From Flavobacterium daejeonense DSM 17708 (GTDB lineage Bacteria; Bacteroidota; Bacteroidia; Flavobacteriales; Flavobacteriaceae), in NCBI RefSeq assembly GCF_000425425.1, contig NZ_AUDK01000019.1, positions 32,969 to 96,968 of the forward strand: a stretch of 64,000 nucleotides of DNA, in the 5' to 3' direction. Each line of letters starts with the position of its first letter. Within the stretch, counting starts at the first letter, position 1. The notes under the pieces were generated by a model that was not told the origin of the DNA, did not search any database, and saw nothing but the letters and a program-made list of their open reading frames with translations. The position numbers and the translations under genes were made by a program. Shown one piece after another: positions 35,839-44,858 of this stretch.

Positions 35839-36561
35839 ATGAATATCAAAAAACACGTTCCTAACAGTATTACATTACTTAATCTTTTTTGTGGTTGTAT
35901 AGCGTTGGTTTTTGTGAGTAATCAGGATTTTGAAATTGCTTTTTTCTTTGTGGCTTTAGGGATTTTCTTTGATTTTTTTGATGGTTTCTTTGCGCGAATG
36001 TTCAAGGTTACCGGTGAATTAGGATTACAATTGGATTCACTGGCCGATATGGTAACCAGCGGTGTTGTTCCGGGTTATGTGATGTATTATTTGTTGTTAA
36101 ACAGTCAGCACGAAATCTGCGATTGCATGTTTTTTCCCTTTTTAGGTTTTATCATTACAATGGGTTCCTGTTATCGTTTGGCTTTTTTTAATATCGATAC
36201 CCGTCAGTCAGAATCATTTATTGGTTTGCCTACTCCGGCAAATTCCCTGTTTATGTTAAGTTTGCCTTTGGTGCTTAAATATTCGGATTCCTTGTTTATT
36301 TTAGAATTATTGACTAATCAATGGGTTTTGTTGCTGATTACGGCTTTTAGTGCTTTTATTTTAAATGCCGAAATTCCTTTGTTTTCTTTAAAAATTAAGA
36401 AGTTTACTTTGAAAGATAATTGGCTGCAAATTGCTTTTATCACCCTGTCTGTTTTATTGGTATTGTTTTTTCAATATGCGGGTGTTCCTTTGGTGATTAT
36501 CAGTTATGTGTTGTTGTCGGTATTGAATAATAGGGTTTCTCTGGATGGCAAAACAAAATAA
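35839..36561 (+). CDS. pssA: CDP-diacylglycerol--serine O-phosphatidyltransferase
   Basis: The 240-residue membrane protein carries the CDP-alcohol phosphotransferase motif D-G-x2-A-R-x8-G-x3-D-x3-D: FDGFFARMFKVTGELGLQLD and SLADMVTSG near residues 47-77. It makes phosphatidylserine from CDP-diacylglycerol and serine, the precursor of phosphatidylethanolamine. NSITLLNLFCGCIALVFV at the N-terminus is usual for the bacterial type II enzyme. The last 17 bases overlap the GH25 gene, which implies one transcript. Confidence 0.9.
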   Translation: MNIKKHVPNSITLLNLFCGCIALVFVSNQDFEIAFFFVALGIFFDFFDGFFARMFKVTGELGLQLDSLADMVTSGVVPGYVMYYLLLNSQHEICDCMFFPFLGFIITMGSCYRLAFFNIDTRQSESFIGLPTPANSLFMLSLPLVLKYSDSLFILELLTNQWVLLLITAFSAFILNAEIPLFSLKIKKFTLKDNWLQIAFITLSVLLVLFFQYAGVPLVIISYVLLSVLNNRVSLDGKTK

Positions 36562-37408
36562 CCGACGAAGAACCACTCCTTCCCGAAAGTCTAAAAAGAA
36601 AACTTCGGTACTACAAAAAAAGGTAATTCAGTTCCTGACAGTAGCCTTACTGTTGTTGATTGGCTTCGGAATTATTTATCATTATCGAAATGGTTTGGCC
36701 TATTATTTTAGTTTTAAAACCAATAAGACTCTGGATAAGGCAGCGAAGGAAAAACGACTTTCGGATGTTCGTAATTATCAGGTTTTAGAAAAGAACGAAT
36801 CCAAAGCCATTGGTATTGATGTTTCGGAATATCAGGATGAAATCGATTGGGATGAGGTGAAAACCTTGGATGATGATTATCAATTGTCTTTTGTTTTTAT
36901 TCGCGCCACTGTTGGCAACGACCGATTAGACAAACGATTTGAGGAAAATTGGCTTCAGGCCAAAGAAAACAAGCTGATTCGCGGTGCTTATCATTATTAT
37001 CGTCCTAATGAAAATTCGTTGGAACAGGCTGAGCTTTTTATCAAAACGGTTCGTTTGGAAAAAGGCGATTTGCCACCCGTTTTGGATATTGAACGTTTAC
37101 CGGAAAATCAGTCTATGGAACGATTGAAATTAGGATTAAGACGTTGGCTGACTAAAATAGAAGCGCATTATAAAGTAAAACCGATTATTTACACCGGAGA
37201 ACGTTATTATGATGATTTTCTCAAAAAAGAATTCTCCGATTATTTATTTTGGATTGCCAATTATAATTTTTACCGTGAAAAAATGGAAGAAGATTGGTTG
37301 TTTTGGCAATTTACCGAAAAAGCCTCTGTTTCAGGAATAAAAGGCAATGTAGATGTCAATATCTTTAATGGTGATTTAGAGCAATTGCAGTTTATTACAA
37401 AAGAATAA
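36545..37408 (+). CDS. Glycoside hydrolase family 25 lysozyme-like protein
   Basis: The 287-residue protein has a basic N-terminus, one membrane segment (FLTVALLLLIGFGIIYHY near residue 30) and a GH25 domain: IGIDVSEYQDEIDWDEV near 90, FVFIRATVGNDRLDKRFEEN near 117, GAYHYYRPNENSLEQAELFI near 144 and the DxE motif PPVLDIE near 172. GH25 enzymes cleave the beta-1,4 bond between MurNAc and GlcNAc in peptidoglycan. The protein is probably anchored in the inner membrane, facing the periplasm. The start overlaps pssA by 17 bases. Confidence 0.88.
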   Translation: MAKQNNRRRTTPSRKSKKKTSVLQKKVIQFLTVALLLLIGFGIIYHYRNGLAYYFSFKTNKTLDKAAKEKRLSDVRNYQVLEKNESKAIGIDVSEYQDEIDWDEVKTLDDDYQLSFVFIRATVGNDRLDKRFEENWLQAKENKLIRGAYHYYRPNENSLEQAELFIKTVRLEKGDLPPVLDIERLPENQSMERLKLGLRRWLTKIEAHYKVKPIIYTGERYYDDFLKKEFSDYLFWIANYNFYREKMEEDWLFWQFTEKASVSGIKGNVDVNIFNGDLEQLQFITKE

Positions 37409-37409
37409 A

Positions 37410-37647
37410 TTATTTTTTTCTTAGTATTGTAAATGTAACTAATAGAAAAAAAAGTAACATCCCGATAAAAAATAATACTGATTTTCTGTTGGCAAAATTA
37501 ACAGTCCAACCCATCCATTCTTTTTTCTTAGGAGGGAAAATGCGTTTGTCCCTTTGGGTTGTAATAAAACATTCCCCAGATCCAGTTTTTAGGGTCGTTA
37601 GACCATTGATCTAAAGTTTCTTTACTAGGTTTTTTATCCTGGTTCAT
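37410..37647 (-). pseudogene. DUF5808-type small membrane protein gene with a frameshift
   Basis: Read on the minus strand from ATG at 37647, the frame gives MNQDKKPSKETLDQWSNDPK, then NWIWGMFYYNP, and reaches a stop after 39 codons. Shifting by one base at the GGG run (plus-strand 37550-37552) restores the family sequence: DKRIFPPKKKEWMGWTVNFA, then a hydrophobic C-terminal helix, ending at 37410. The WxxGxFYYNPxDKRIF...GWTxNF pattern is that of DUF5808. Length without the extra base would be 78 residues. The cause may be a real mutation or a sequencing error in the G run. It follows lptB on the same strand. Confidence 0.75.
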
Positions 37648-37687
37648 TTGTTTTACTTTCTAAAATCTGCCAGCTGCTTTCTGAAAT

Positions 37688-38428
37688 CTAGAACTCTAAC
37701 TTCTTCTTTCTTAATTCAAAATTTTGTCCCAGATACACTCTTCTTACCATTTCGTCTTCAACTAGTTCTTCCGGTTTCCCGGCTTTTAGAATTCCGCCTT
37801 CAAACATCAGGTAGGTTTTGTCAGTAATCGCCAGTGTTTCCTGAACATTGTGGTCGGTAATCAGGATTCCGATATTTTTGTTTTTTAACTGCGCAACAAT
37901 TCGTTGGATATCCTCAACAGCAACCGGGTCAACTCCTGCAAATGGTTCGTCTAACAGAATGAATTTTGGATCCGTTGCCAAACAGCGTGCAATTTCAGTA
38001 CGACGACGTTCTCCTCCGGATAATAAATCCCCGCGGTTGGTTCGGATGTGTTCCAAGCTGAATTCGGCAATCAGACTTTCCATTTTGGCAATTTGGGCTT
38101 CTTTGGAAAGTTTGGTCAATTGCAAAACACTTAAAATGTTGTCTTCAATGCTTAATTTTCTAAAAACCGAAGCTTCCTGAGCCAGATAACCAATTCCCTG
38201 TTGTGCTCTTTTGTACATCGGGAAATGCGTAATGTCAGTATCATCAAGATGGATGTTTCCGGCATTAGGTTTTACCAATCCCACAATCATATAAAAAGAA
38301 GTGGTTTTACCGGCTCCGTTTGGTCCAAGTAAACCTACAATTTCCCCTTGGTTCACTTCTACCGAAATGCCTTTTACAACACTTCTTCCTTTGTATGTTT
38401 TTACTAAATTATCGGCTCTTAAAATCAT
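37688..38428 (-). CDS. lptB: LPS export ABC transporter ATP-binding protein
   Basis: I start at ATG 38428 (MILRADNLVKTYKGRSVVKG), since the 23 extra upstream codons are not family-like. The 246-residue protein has Walker A GPNGAGKTTSF near residue 35, GIGYLAQEASVFRKLSIEDN near 79, signature LLSGGERRRTEIAR near 138 and Walker B FILLDEPFAGVDP near 158. The QEASVFR and GERRR forms are typical of LptB, which drives LPS extraction from the inner membrane with LptFG. It lies downstream of tatC and kdsD on the same strand. Confidence 0.93.
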   Translation of the reverse strand: MILRADNLVKTYKGRSVVKGISVEVNQGEIVGLLGPNGAGKTTSFYMIVGLVKPNAGNIHLDDTDITHFPMYKRAQQGIGYLAQEASVFRKLSIEDNILSVLQLTKLSKEAQIAKMESLIAEFSLEHIRTNRGDLLSGGERRRTEIARCLATDPKFILLDEPFAGVDPVAVEDIQRIVAQLKNKNIGILITDHNVQETLAITDKTYLMFEGGILKAGKPEELVEDEMVRRVYLGQNFELRKKKLEF

Positions 38429-38513
38429 CTTGTGTTGGTTTTTTGACTCACTGTATAGCTGTTTCTTCGACAAATTAACGAATAACCCAATAAACAAATA
38501 GCGATATTAACAA

Positions 38514-39323
38514 TTAATTATTCTTTTCTTTTTTAGAAACAAAAACAGAAATGAAAATACTGGCTTCATAGATTAACAGCATTGGTATGGCTACAATGGT
38601 TTGGCTTACTACGTCTGGCGGAGTTACAATAGCAGCTACAATCAAAACGATTATGATGGCGTATTTTCTGTATTTTCTTAAGAAATCAGGAGTTACTAAT
38701 CCTAATTTGCTTAAGAAATAAATAATTATTGGTAATTCAAAAAATAATCCGCTGGCAATCATCGAGGTTTTTACCATTCCCATATAGGAATCCAGGGTGA
38801 ATTGATTGATTACTGTTGGACTAATGGTGAAAGTAGCCACGAAATTAACCGACATTGGGATAACCACAAAATACCCAAAAACAACTCCTAAAAAGAATAA
38901 TAACGATGAAAAAAAGATGAAAATTTTAGCATTCTTTTTTTCGTTATTATAAAGTGCCGGACTGATAAATTTCCAAATTTCCCATAAAATATAAGGGAAA
39001 GCGAGGATAAAACCAAAAAGGATACACATCCAGATGAAAACATTGACCTGACCTTCCATTTCGGTATTTTGAATGATAAAAGGCATTTCGGTAATGCAAA
39101 TGCTGTCGGCAAAACCTAGGCTGTGTGATAATTCACAGAAATAAACATAGGTAAAAAAACTTGGTCTTGTTGGGCCAAAAATAACCGTGTCAAATAAATA
39201 ATCGCTAATCAAATAAGCAAAAAATGACATGATAAGTATAGCAACAGTACTTCGGACTAATAACCATCTTAAATCTTCCAGATGGTCTAAAAACGACATT
39301 TCGTTTATATTTTTTTTTGCCAT
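38514..39323 (-). CDS. tatC: Sec-independent protein translocase subunit TatC
   Basis: The 269-residue protein has six hydrophobic segments and TatC landmarks: MSFLDHLEDLRWLLVRSTVA at the N-terminus (the twin-arginine signal-binding region), FILAFPYILWEIWKFISPAL near residue 104, and FFELPIIIYFLSKLGLVTPD near 197. An insertion with several Cys residues near 50-85 lies in the first periplasmic loop, common in Bacteroidetes TatC. It exports folded proteins with twin-arginine signals. The start overlaps the kdsD stop by one base. Confidence 0.93.
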   Translation of the reverse strand: MAKKNINEMSFLDHLEDLRWLLVRSTVAILIMSFFAYLISDYLFDTVIFGPTRPSFFTYVYFCELSHSLGFADSICITEMPFIIQNTEMEGQVNVFIWMCILFGFILAFPYILWEIWKFISPALYNNEKKNAKIFIFFSSLLFFLGVVFGYFVVIPMSVNFVATFTISPTVINQFTLDSYMGMVKTSMIASGLFFELPIIIYFLSKLGLVTPDFLRKYRKYAIIIVLIVAAIVTPPDVVSQTIVAIPMLLIYEASIFISVFVSKKEKNN

Positions 39324-40288
39324 TATAGGATTCCTTCTTTTAGTATATCGTGTAGGTGTAAAACGCCTTTATATACTCCGTTGTCAATTACAATAAGTTG
39401 GGTTATGGAATGGTTTTCCAAAATTTGCAAAGCGTCAATAGCCATTGTTTCTGATGAAGTCGATTTTGGGTTTCGACTCATGATGTCTTTAGCGGTCAAA
39501 TCGGTAAAGCTGTCTCTGTCGTTCAGCATTCTACGAATGTCTCCATCGGTAATGATTCCTGTTACGGTGTCATTTTCAATTACGGCAGTAACACCGAGTC
39601 TTTTTTCGGAAATTTCGAAAATAACTTTTTTTACCGGAGTGTCCGGAGTTACTATTGGTTTTTGATTGTGTTCGATTAAATCTTTTACTTTTAGCAGTAA
39701 TTTTTTTCCTAAAGCACCTCCCGGGTGGTATTTGGCAAAATCTTCCGGTTTGAAATCGCGCATTTCCATTAAACAAACTGCCAGAGCATCGCCCATAACC
39801 AATTGGGCTGTGGTGCTGTTAGTAGGTGCCAAATTTATGGGGCAGGCTTCCATATCAACAGTAGTGTTTAGAACGAAATCGGAACCTTTTGCGAGAGCCG
39901 AATTACTGTTGCCGCTGATTCCAATGAGCGGATTTCCGTCTCTTTTTAATAACGGAATGAGTGCTTTGATTTCGGGACTGTTTCCGCTTTTAGAAATGCA
40001 AATAATCACATCGTTTTTCTGAATCATTCCTAAATCGCCGTGAATGGCTTCGGCAGCATGCAAAAACATGGACGGAGTTCCTGTGGAGTTAAAAGTAGCT
40101 ACCATTTTTTGACCGATAATAGCGCTTTTTCCAATGCCGGTAACGACTAAGCGACCTTTTGATTGAAAGATTATTTCTACAGCTTTTGAAAAACTTTCAT
40201 CTAAGTAATCGATTAATTTTACAATTGCTTCACTTTCAGATAGAATCGTTTTTTTGGCAATGGCCAATATATTTTCTTTGGATGTCAA
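39323..40288 (-). CDS. kdsD: Arabinose-5-phosphate isomerase (KpsF/GutQ family)
   Basis: The protein has a SIS sugar-isomerase domain (GRLVVTGIGKSAIIGQKMVA, FLHAAEAIHGDLGMI, ISKSGNSPEIKALIPLLKRD) and two C-terminal CBS domains. It converts ribulose-5-phosphate to arabinose-5-phosphate, the first step to Kdo for LPS. The frame is open to an ATG at 40345, but I prefer the TTG at 40288 (321 residues, normal family length), because a TAAATTTG promoter box at 40343-40350 would place the transcript start inside the longer version. The gene heads a kdsD-tatC operon. Confidence 0.88.
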   Translation of the reverse strand: MTSKENILAIAKKTILSESEAIVKLIDYLDESFSKAVEIIFQSKGRLVVTGIGKSAIIGQKMVATFNSTGTPSMFLHAAEAIHGDLGMIQKNDVIICISKSGNSPEIKALIPLLKRDGNPLIGISGNSNSALAKGSDFVLNTTVDMEACPINLAPTNSTTAQLVMGDALAVCLMEMRDFKPEDFAKYHPGGALGKKLLLKVKDLIEHNQKPIVTPDTPVKKVIFEISEKRLGVTAVIENDTVTGIITDGDIRRMLNDRDSFTDLTAKDIMSRNPKSTSSETMAIDALQILENHSITQLIVIDNGVYKGVLHLHDILKEGIL

Positions 40289-40304
40289 AACAGAATGTTT
40301 AAAA

Positions 40305-40335
40305 TTTGTGTGTGAAAAAGAAATTTGTATCTTTA
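40305..40335 (+). promoter_or_regulatory. Putative recQ promoter
   Basis: TTTG at 40305-40308, exactly 19 bases, then TATCTTTA at 40328-40335 closely fits the Bacteroidetes consensus. It ends 38 bases before the recQ start codon and overlaps the divergent kdsD 5' end. Confidence 0.6.
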
Positions 40336-40342
40336 TGTGATG

Positions 40343-40350
40343 CAAATTTA
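40343..40350 (-). promoter_or_regulatory. Putative -7 box for kdsD-tatC
   Basis: The minus strand reads TAAATTTG, matching TAnnTTTG. No clear TTTG lies 19-21 bases upstream. It overlaps the ATG at 40345 and so argues for a kdsD start further in. Confidence 0.4.
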
Positions 40351-40373
40351 TACAAAATACCAGATAATAAAGA

Positions 40374-42569
40374 ATGAATTCAAACGAAATTGATATCCAT
40401 AAAGAATTAAAGAAATATTTCGGCTTTAGTCAATTTAAAGGGTTACAGGAGCAGGTGGTGACAAGCCTTCTCAAAAAACAAAATACTTTTGTTATCATGC
40501 CCACAGGTGGAGGGAAATCGTTGTGTTATCAGCTGCCTGCTTTAATTCAGGAAGGAACTGCAGTAGTAGTTTCTCCATTAATTGCCTTAATGAAAAATCA
40601 GGTTGATGCAATAAGGAGTTTGTCTTCAGAGAATGGCATCGCCCATGTTTTAAATTCTTCACTTACCAAAACGGAAATTGCTCAGGTAAAAAAAGATATT
40701 ACTTCCGGATTAACTAAATTATTGTATGTTGCTCCCGAGTCTTTAACAAAAGAAGAAAATGTGACTTTTTTAAAAAGTGTCCCTATTTCTTTTGTGGCTA
40801 TTGACGAAGCACACTGTATCTCGGAATGGGGGCATGATTTCAGACCCGAATACCGAAATCTGAAAAATATTATCAAACAAATCGGGGATGTGCCGGTGAT
40901 TGGACTTACAGCGACGGCTACTCCAAAAGTTCAGGAGGATATTTTGAAAAATTTGGATATGGCCAATGCGGTTACGTTTAAAGCGTCTTTTAACCGTCCT
41001 AATTTGTTTTATGAAGTACGTACTAAAACCAAGAATGTTGAATCAGATATTATTCGTTTTATTCGTCAGCATAAAGGAAAATCAGGTGTTATTTATTGTC
41101 TGAGCCGTAAAAAGGTAGAAGCAATTGCCGAGGTTTTGAAAGTAAACGGAATCAGTGCGGTTCCGTATCATGCCGGATTGGATGCTAAAACCAGAGCCAA
41201 ACATCAGGATATGTTTTTGATGGAAGATGTAGAAGTGGTGGTGGCAACCATTGCTTTTGGAATGGGAATTGATAAACCTGATGTGCGTTTTGTAATTCAC
41301 CATGATATTCCAAAATCTCTGGAAAGTTATTATCAGGAAACCGGTCGTGCCGGCCGTGATGGAGGTGAAGGACATTGCTTGGCTTATTATTCCTATAAAG
41401 ACGTAGAAAAATTAGAGAAATTCATGTCGGGAAAACCAGTTGCCGAACAGGAAATAGGTTTTGCCTTGTTGCAGGAAGTGGTGGCTTATGCCGAAACTTC
41501 GATGTCCAGAAGAAAATTTTTACTCCATTATTTTGGTGAAGAATTTGACAGCGAAACCGGAGAAGGGGCCGATATGGACGACAATGTGAAAAATCCTAAA
41601 ACCAAAGTAGAAGCCAAAAATGAAGTGGTAAAACTTTTAGAAGTTGTTCGGGATACGAAACATTTATACAAGTCCAAAGAAATTGTTTTTACTTTAATAG
41701 GTCGTGTAAACGCTGTAATTAAAGCACATCGTACGGATTCACAATCTTTTTTTGGTTGTGGTGCCGAACATGACGAAAAATATTGGATGGCTTTGTTGAG
41801 GCAAATTTTGGTTGAAGGCTATTTGTCAAAAGATATTGAAACTTATGGTATTGTAAAAATCACTCAAAAAGGATTGGATTTTATTGCGAATCCCACTTCT
41901 TTTATGATGTCTGAAGATCATGAATATACCGATGCTGACGATGAAACAGTGGTAGCTGCTTCTAAGTCCGGAGGAACTGCCGATGAAGCATTGATGGAAA
42001 TGCTGCGCGATTTGCGTAAAAAAGTTGCTAAGAAATTAGGTGTTCCTCCGTTTGTGGTTTTTCAGGAACCTTCTTTAGAAGATATGGCTTTGAAATATCC
42101 GGTTACTTTGGCGGAATTAACTAATATTCATGGTGTTGGAGAAGGAAAAGCTAAGAAATATGGAGCGGAATTTGTAGCTTTAATCAGTCGTTATGTTGAG
42201 GATAATGATATTATCCGACCGGATGATTTGGTGGTGAAATCCACGGGAACCAATTCGGCGAATAAATTGTATATTATTCAAAATATTGACAGAAAGCTGC
42301 CTTTGGATGATATAGCTAAAGCAAAAGGTATGACGATGGATGCTTTGATTAAAGAGATGGAGCAGATTGTGTATTCCGGAACCAAGCTCAATATCAAATA
42401 TTGGATTGACGATATGCTGGACGAAGATCAGCAGGAAGAAATTCATGATTATTTCATGGAATCAGCCACAGATAAAATTGAAGAAGCTTTAAAAGAATTT
42501 GATGGCGATTACGATATTGATGAGTTACGATTGATGCGTATTAAATTCATCAGCGAAGTAGCGAATTAG
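40374..42569 (+). CDS. recQ: RecQ family ATP-dependent DNA helicase
   Basis: The 731-residue protein has Walker A MPTGGGKSLCYQLPAL near residue 42, the DEAH box AIDEAHCISEWGHDFRPEY near 141, GLTATATPKVQEDI near 176, SYYQETGRAGRDGGEGHCLA near 322 and an HRDC domain near 525-600 (LRDLRKKVAKKLGVPPFVVF). It unwinds DNA 3' to 5' in recombination and repair. The region that holds four zinc-binding Cys in E. coli RecQ reads SMSRRKFLLHYFGEEFDSET then GEGADMDDN, with no Cys, so the zinc site is absent. The protein has about 120 extra C-terminal residues ending in an acidic region. Confidence 0.92.
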   Translation: MNSNEIDIHKELKKYFGFSQFKGLQEQVVTSLLKKQNTFVIMPTGGGKSLCYQLPALIQEGTAVVVSPLIALMKNQVDAIRSLSSENGIAHVLNSSLTKTEIAQVKKDITSGLTKLLYVAPESLTKEENVTFLKSVPISFVAIDEAHCISEWGHDFRPEYRNLKNIIKQIGDVPVIGLTATATPKVQEDILKNLDMANAVTFKASFNRPNLFYEVRTKTKNVESDIIRFIRQHKGKSGVIYCLSRKKVEAIAEVLKVNGISAVPYHAGLDAKTRAKHQDMFLMEDVEVVVATIAFGMGIDKPDVRFVIHHDIPKSLESYYQETGRAGRDGGEGHCLAYYSYKDVEKLEKFMSGKPVAEQEIGFALLQEVVAYAETSMSRRKFLLHYFGEEFDSETGEGADMDDNVKNPKTKVEAKNEVVKLLEVVRDTKHLYKSKEIVFTLIGRVNAVIKAHRTDSQSFFGCGAEHDEKYWMALLRQILVEGYLSKDIETYGIVKITQKGLDFIANPTSFMMSEDHEYTDADDETVVAASKSGGTADEALMEMLRDLRKKVAKKLGVPPFVVFQEPSLEDMALKYPVTLAELTNIHGVGEGKAKKYGAEFVALISRYVEDNDIIRPDDLVVKSTGTNSANKLYIIQNIDRKLPLDDIAKAKGMTMDALIKEMEQIVYSGTKLNIKYWIDDMLDEDQQEEIHDYFMESATDKIEEALKEFDGDYDIDELRLMRIKFISEVAN

Positions 42570-42686
42570 ATTTTAGATTGCAGACTTTAGATTTCAGATT
42601 GATTCCTTTTAAAGTGTTAATCTGAATTTTTTTTTGCCTTCTGTCTTCTTCTTTCTGAGTTCAGCCTTCTAAAAAAAATCTGAGCT

Positions 42687-42926
42687 CTATTCGGTAAAAA
42701 GTTCTCCGCGATGAGGTTTTAATACATCTCTTATCTGAATCATGTTTTCATCCGTGACAACCATAAAAGCAATGGCGTACATTTCGTCATAAATTTCAAA
42801 TCCCGTGATGTTTAACGGAAGTTTTTCTATAATGATGTATTCTTTTAAATGAATTTCGTGATGTTCGGCGGTTTTGGCGGAAGCAGGTCCGCGAAAATCC
42901 CAAATCAATTTTATTTTTCTGGACAT
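42687..42926 (-). CDS. Conserved small protein of unknown function
   Basis: The 79-residue protein (MSRKIKLIWDFRGPASAKTA at the N-terminus) has no signal peptide or membrane segment. Its His- and Glu-rich middle (EHHEIHLKEY near residue 21) and mixed alpha/beta character suggest a small cytoplasmic domain. I recall similar short proteins in related bacteria but no function. It lies alone between recQ and a divergent FAD oxidoreductase gene. A plus-strand frame over it is a shadow. Confidence 0.65.
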   Translation of the reverse strand: MSRKIKLIWDFRGPASAKTAEHHEIHLKEYIIIEKLPLNITGFEIYDEMYAIAFMVVTDENMIQIRDVLKPHRGELFTE

Positions 42927-43111
42927 TTTTTTAAAGTTGTAAAGATTTTGAGTAGCAAAGGTACAAAGTCTCTTTTGAAAATGAATAATCTGCTTATGAG
43001 TTTGGATGTTCCTAATGCTTCGGGAGTGAACCGTCTTGGAATGTCATTTCAAAATAGTATTTTTGCAGCTTCTTTTCCATTGAAAGAAAAGCCAATTATT
43101 ATAAAAATACC

Positions 43112-44692
43112 ATGCCCAAAGAACTTTTACTTCAGGTAAGTCCGGAAATTGCTGCCAATGAATCTTTGTTGAGAGATTATTTGTCCAAACAAATAAAAGT
43201 AGCTGTTTCCGAAATTCAATATGTCGTTATTTTGAAGCGCTCTATTGACGCTCGTCAAAAAGCGATTAAAATCAATTTGAAAGTTCTTATTTATTTGCAA
43301 GGTGAAACTTTTCAGGAGCAGATTTCTCAACTTCCGGATTATCCTAATGTTTCGAATGAGCAGGAGATAATTGTAGTAGGAGCAGGGCCTGCGGGGCTTT
43401 TTGCTGCTTTGCAGTTGATTGATTTAGGGTTGAAGCCTATAGTAATTGAAAGAGGGAAAGAGGTAAGAGGTCGTCGCCGTGATTTGAAAGCGATTAATCG
43501 GGATCATATTGTAAATGAGGATTCTAATTATTGTTTTGGGGAAGGAGGTGCCGGAACTTATTCGGATGGAAAATTATATACCCGTTCTAAAAAACGTGGC
43601 GATGTGAACCGAATATTGGAATTATTGGTAGCTTTTGGTGCTACTCCGGATATTTTGGTAGAAGCACATCCGCATATTGGAACCAATAAATTACCTAAAA
43701 TTATCGAAGACATTCGTGAAAAAATTAAAGAATGTGGTGGTCAGGTTTTGTTTGAAACCCGGGTGACGGATATTTTGGTAAAGAATAATGAAGTGGAAGG
43801 AGTTGTAACTCAAAACGGTGACAAAATTTTAGCTAACAAACTGATTTTGGCTACCGGACATTCAGCCAGAGATATTTTTGAATTATTAGATCGAAAAAAA
43901 ATACTGATTGAAGCCAAACCTTTTGCATTGGGTGTTCGTGCCGAGCATCCGCAGACGTTAATTGACAGTATTCAATATAGTTGCGATTTTAGAGGCGAAT
44001 TGCTGCCGCCTGCACCTTACAGTATAGTGAAACAGGTAGGAGGAAGAGGAATGTATTCGTTTTGTATGTGTCCCGGAGGAGTTATTGCACCTTGCGCCAC
44101 CAGTCCGGGAGAAGTGGTTACCAATGGTTGGTCACCGTCTAAAAGAGATCAGGCAACGGCTAATTCCGGAATTGTTGTCGAATTGAAATTAGAAGATTTT
44201 AAGCCTTTTGCGAAGTTTGGAGCTTTGGCAGGAATGGAATTCCAAAAAAGTATCGAGCAAAAAGCCTGGCATTTGGCTGGGAAAACACAGCAGGTTCCGG
44301 CTCAAAAAATGATTGATTTTACGCAGGCTAAAGTTTCTAAAGAAATTCCGAAAACTTCTTATGTTCCGGGGACTGCTTCGGTAGAACTGGGGCAGGTTTT
44401 TCCAGGTTTTTTAACGCAAATTATGCGTCAGGGATTTACGGAATTTGGAAAGTCGATGAAAGGTTATCTCACTAATGAAGCAATTTTGCATGCGCCGGAA
44501 TCCCGAACTTCTTCGCCGGTGCGTATTCCAAGAGACGGAATTACATTAGAGCATTTGCAAATAAAAGGTTTGTATCCTTGCGGTGAAGGAGCCGGTTATG
44601 CGGGAGGAATTATTTCAGCGGCGATTGATGGTGAAAAATGTGCTTTGAAAATTGGTGAAGCTTTAAATAAAAAACCTCGAATTGTAACTTAA
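43112..44692 (+). CDS. NAD(P)/FAD-dependent oxidoreductase (uncharacterised dehydrogenase family)
   Basis: The 526-residue protein has a small N-terminal domain of about 85 residues, then the FAD-binding motif IIVVGAGPAGLFAALQLIDL near 89 and VIERGKEVRGRRRDLKAINR near 113. YCFGEGGAGTYSDGKLYTRS near 141 and PCGEGAGYAGGIISAAIDGE near 489 are hallmarks of the COG2509-like family of FAD-dependent dehydrogenases. The substrate is unknown. Its stop codon lies in a hairpin (CCTCGAATT with AATTCGAGG, 44675-44699) that may be a weak terminator. Confidence 0.82.
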   Translation: MPKELLLQVSPEIAANESLLRDYLSKQIKVAVSEIQYVVILKRSIDARQKAIKINLKVLIYLQGETFQEQISQLPDYPNVSNEQEIIVVGAGPAGLFAALQLIDLGLKPIVIERGKEVRGRRRDLKAINRDHIVNEDSNYCFGEGGAGTYSDGKLYTRSKKRGDVNRILELLVAFGATPDILVEAHPHIGTNKLPKIIEDIREKIKECGGQVLFETRVTDILVKNNEVEGVVTQNGDKILANKLILATGHSARDIFELLDRKKILIEAKPFALGVRAEHPQTLIDSIQYSCDFRGELLPPAPYSIVKQVGGRGMYSFCMCPGGVIAPCATSPGEVVTNGWSPSKRDQATANSGIVVELKLEDFKPFAKFGALAGMEFQKSIEQKAWHLAGKTQQVPAQKMIDFTQAKVSKEIPKTSYVPGTASVELGQVFPGFLTQIMRQGFTEFGKSMKGYLTNEAILHAPESRTSSPVRIPRDGITLEHLQIKGLYPCGEGAGYAGGIISAAIDGEKCALKIGEALNKKPRIVT

Positions 44693-44699
44693 TTCGAGG
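44675..44699 (+). terminator. Possible hairpin terminator overlapping the stop codon
   Basis: CCTCGAATT, a 7-base loop and AATTCGAGG form a perfect 9-base-pair stem over the end of the FAD oxidoreductase gene. Only a short T-rich stretch follows, so termination would be weak. Confidence 0.4.
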
Positions 44700-44710
44700 T
44701 TCTGCATTTT

Positions 44711-44835
44711 AGACACGAATTACACTTATTTACACTAATGTTTAGTTTTAATGTAACGAATCAGTGATATTAGGTATAAAGTTCGTGTAATTTATAAGTT
44801 TATGAATCTGTGCTAATTTGTGAAATTTGTGTCAG
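44711..44835. repeat. Inverted-repeat element of the ACACGAATTACAC type
   Basis: GACACGAATTACACTTATTT at the left and the inverse-type GCTAATTTGTGAAATTTGTG at the right give an imperfect inverted repeat of about 125 bases; TTCGTGTAATTT lies in the middle. It fills the gap between two convergent genes. Repeats of this kind often lie next to GxxExxY-family genes in related genomes, as I recall, but no such gene is here. Confidence 0.6.
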
Positions 44836-44858
44836 TTTTCTATTTTGAAGAGTAGTTG

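Noticed and set aside
42849..43139. Plus-strand 96-codon ORF
   Set aside because: It is antisense to the 79-residue protein gene and overlaps the next gene's start in another frame.
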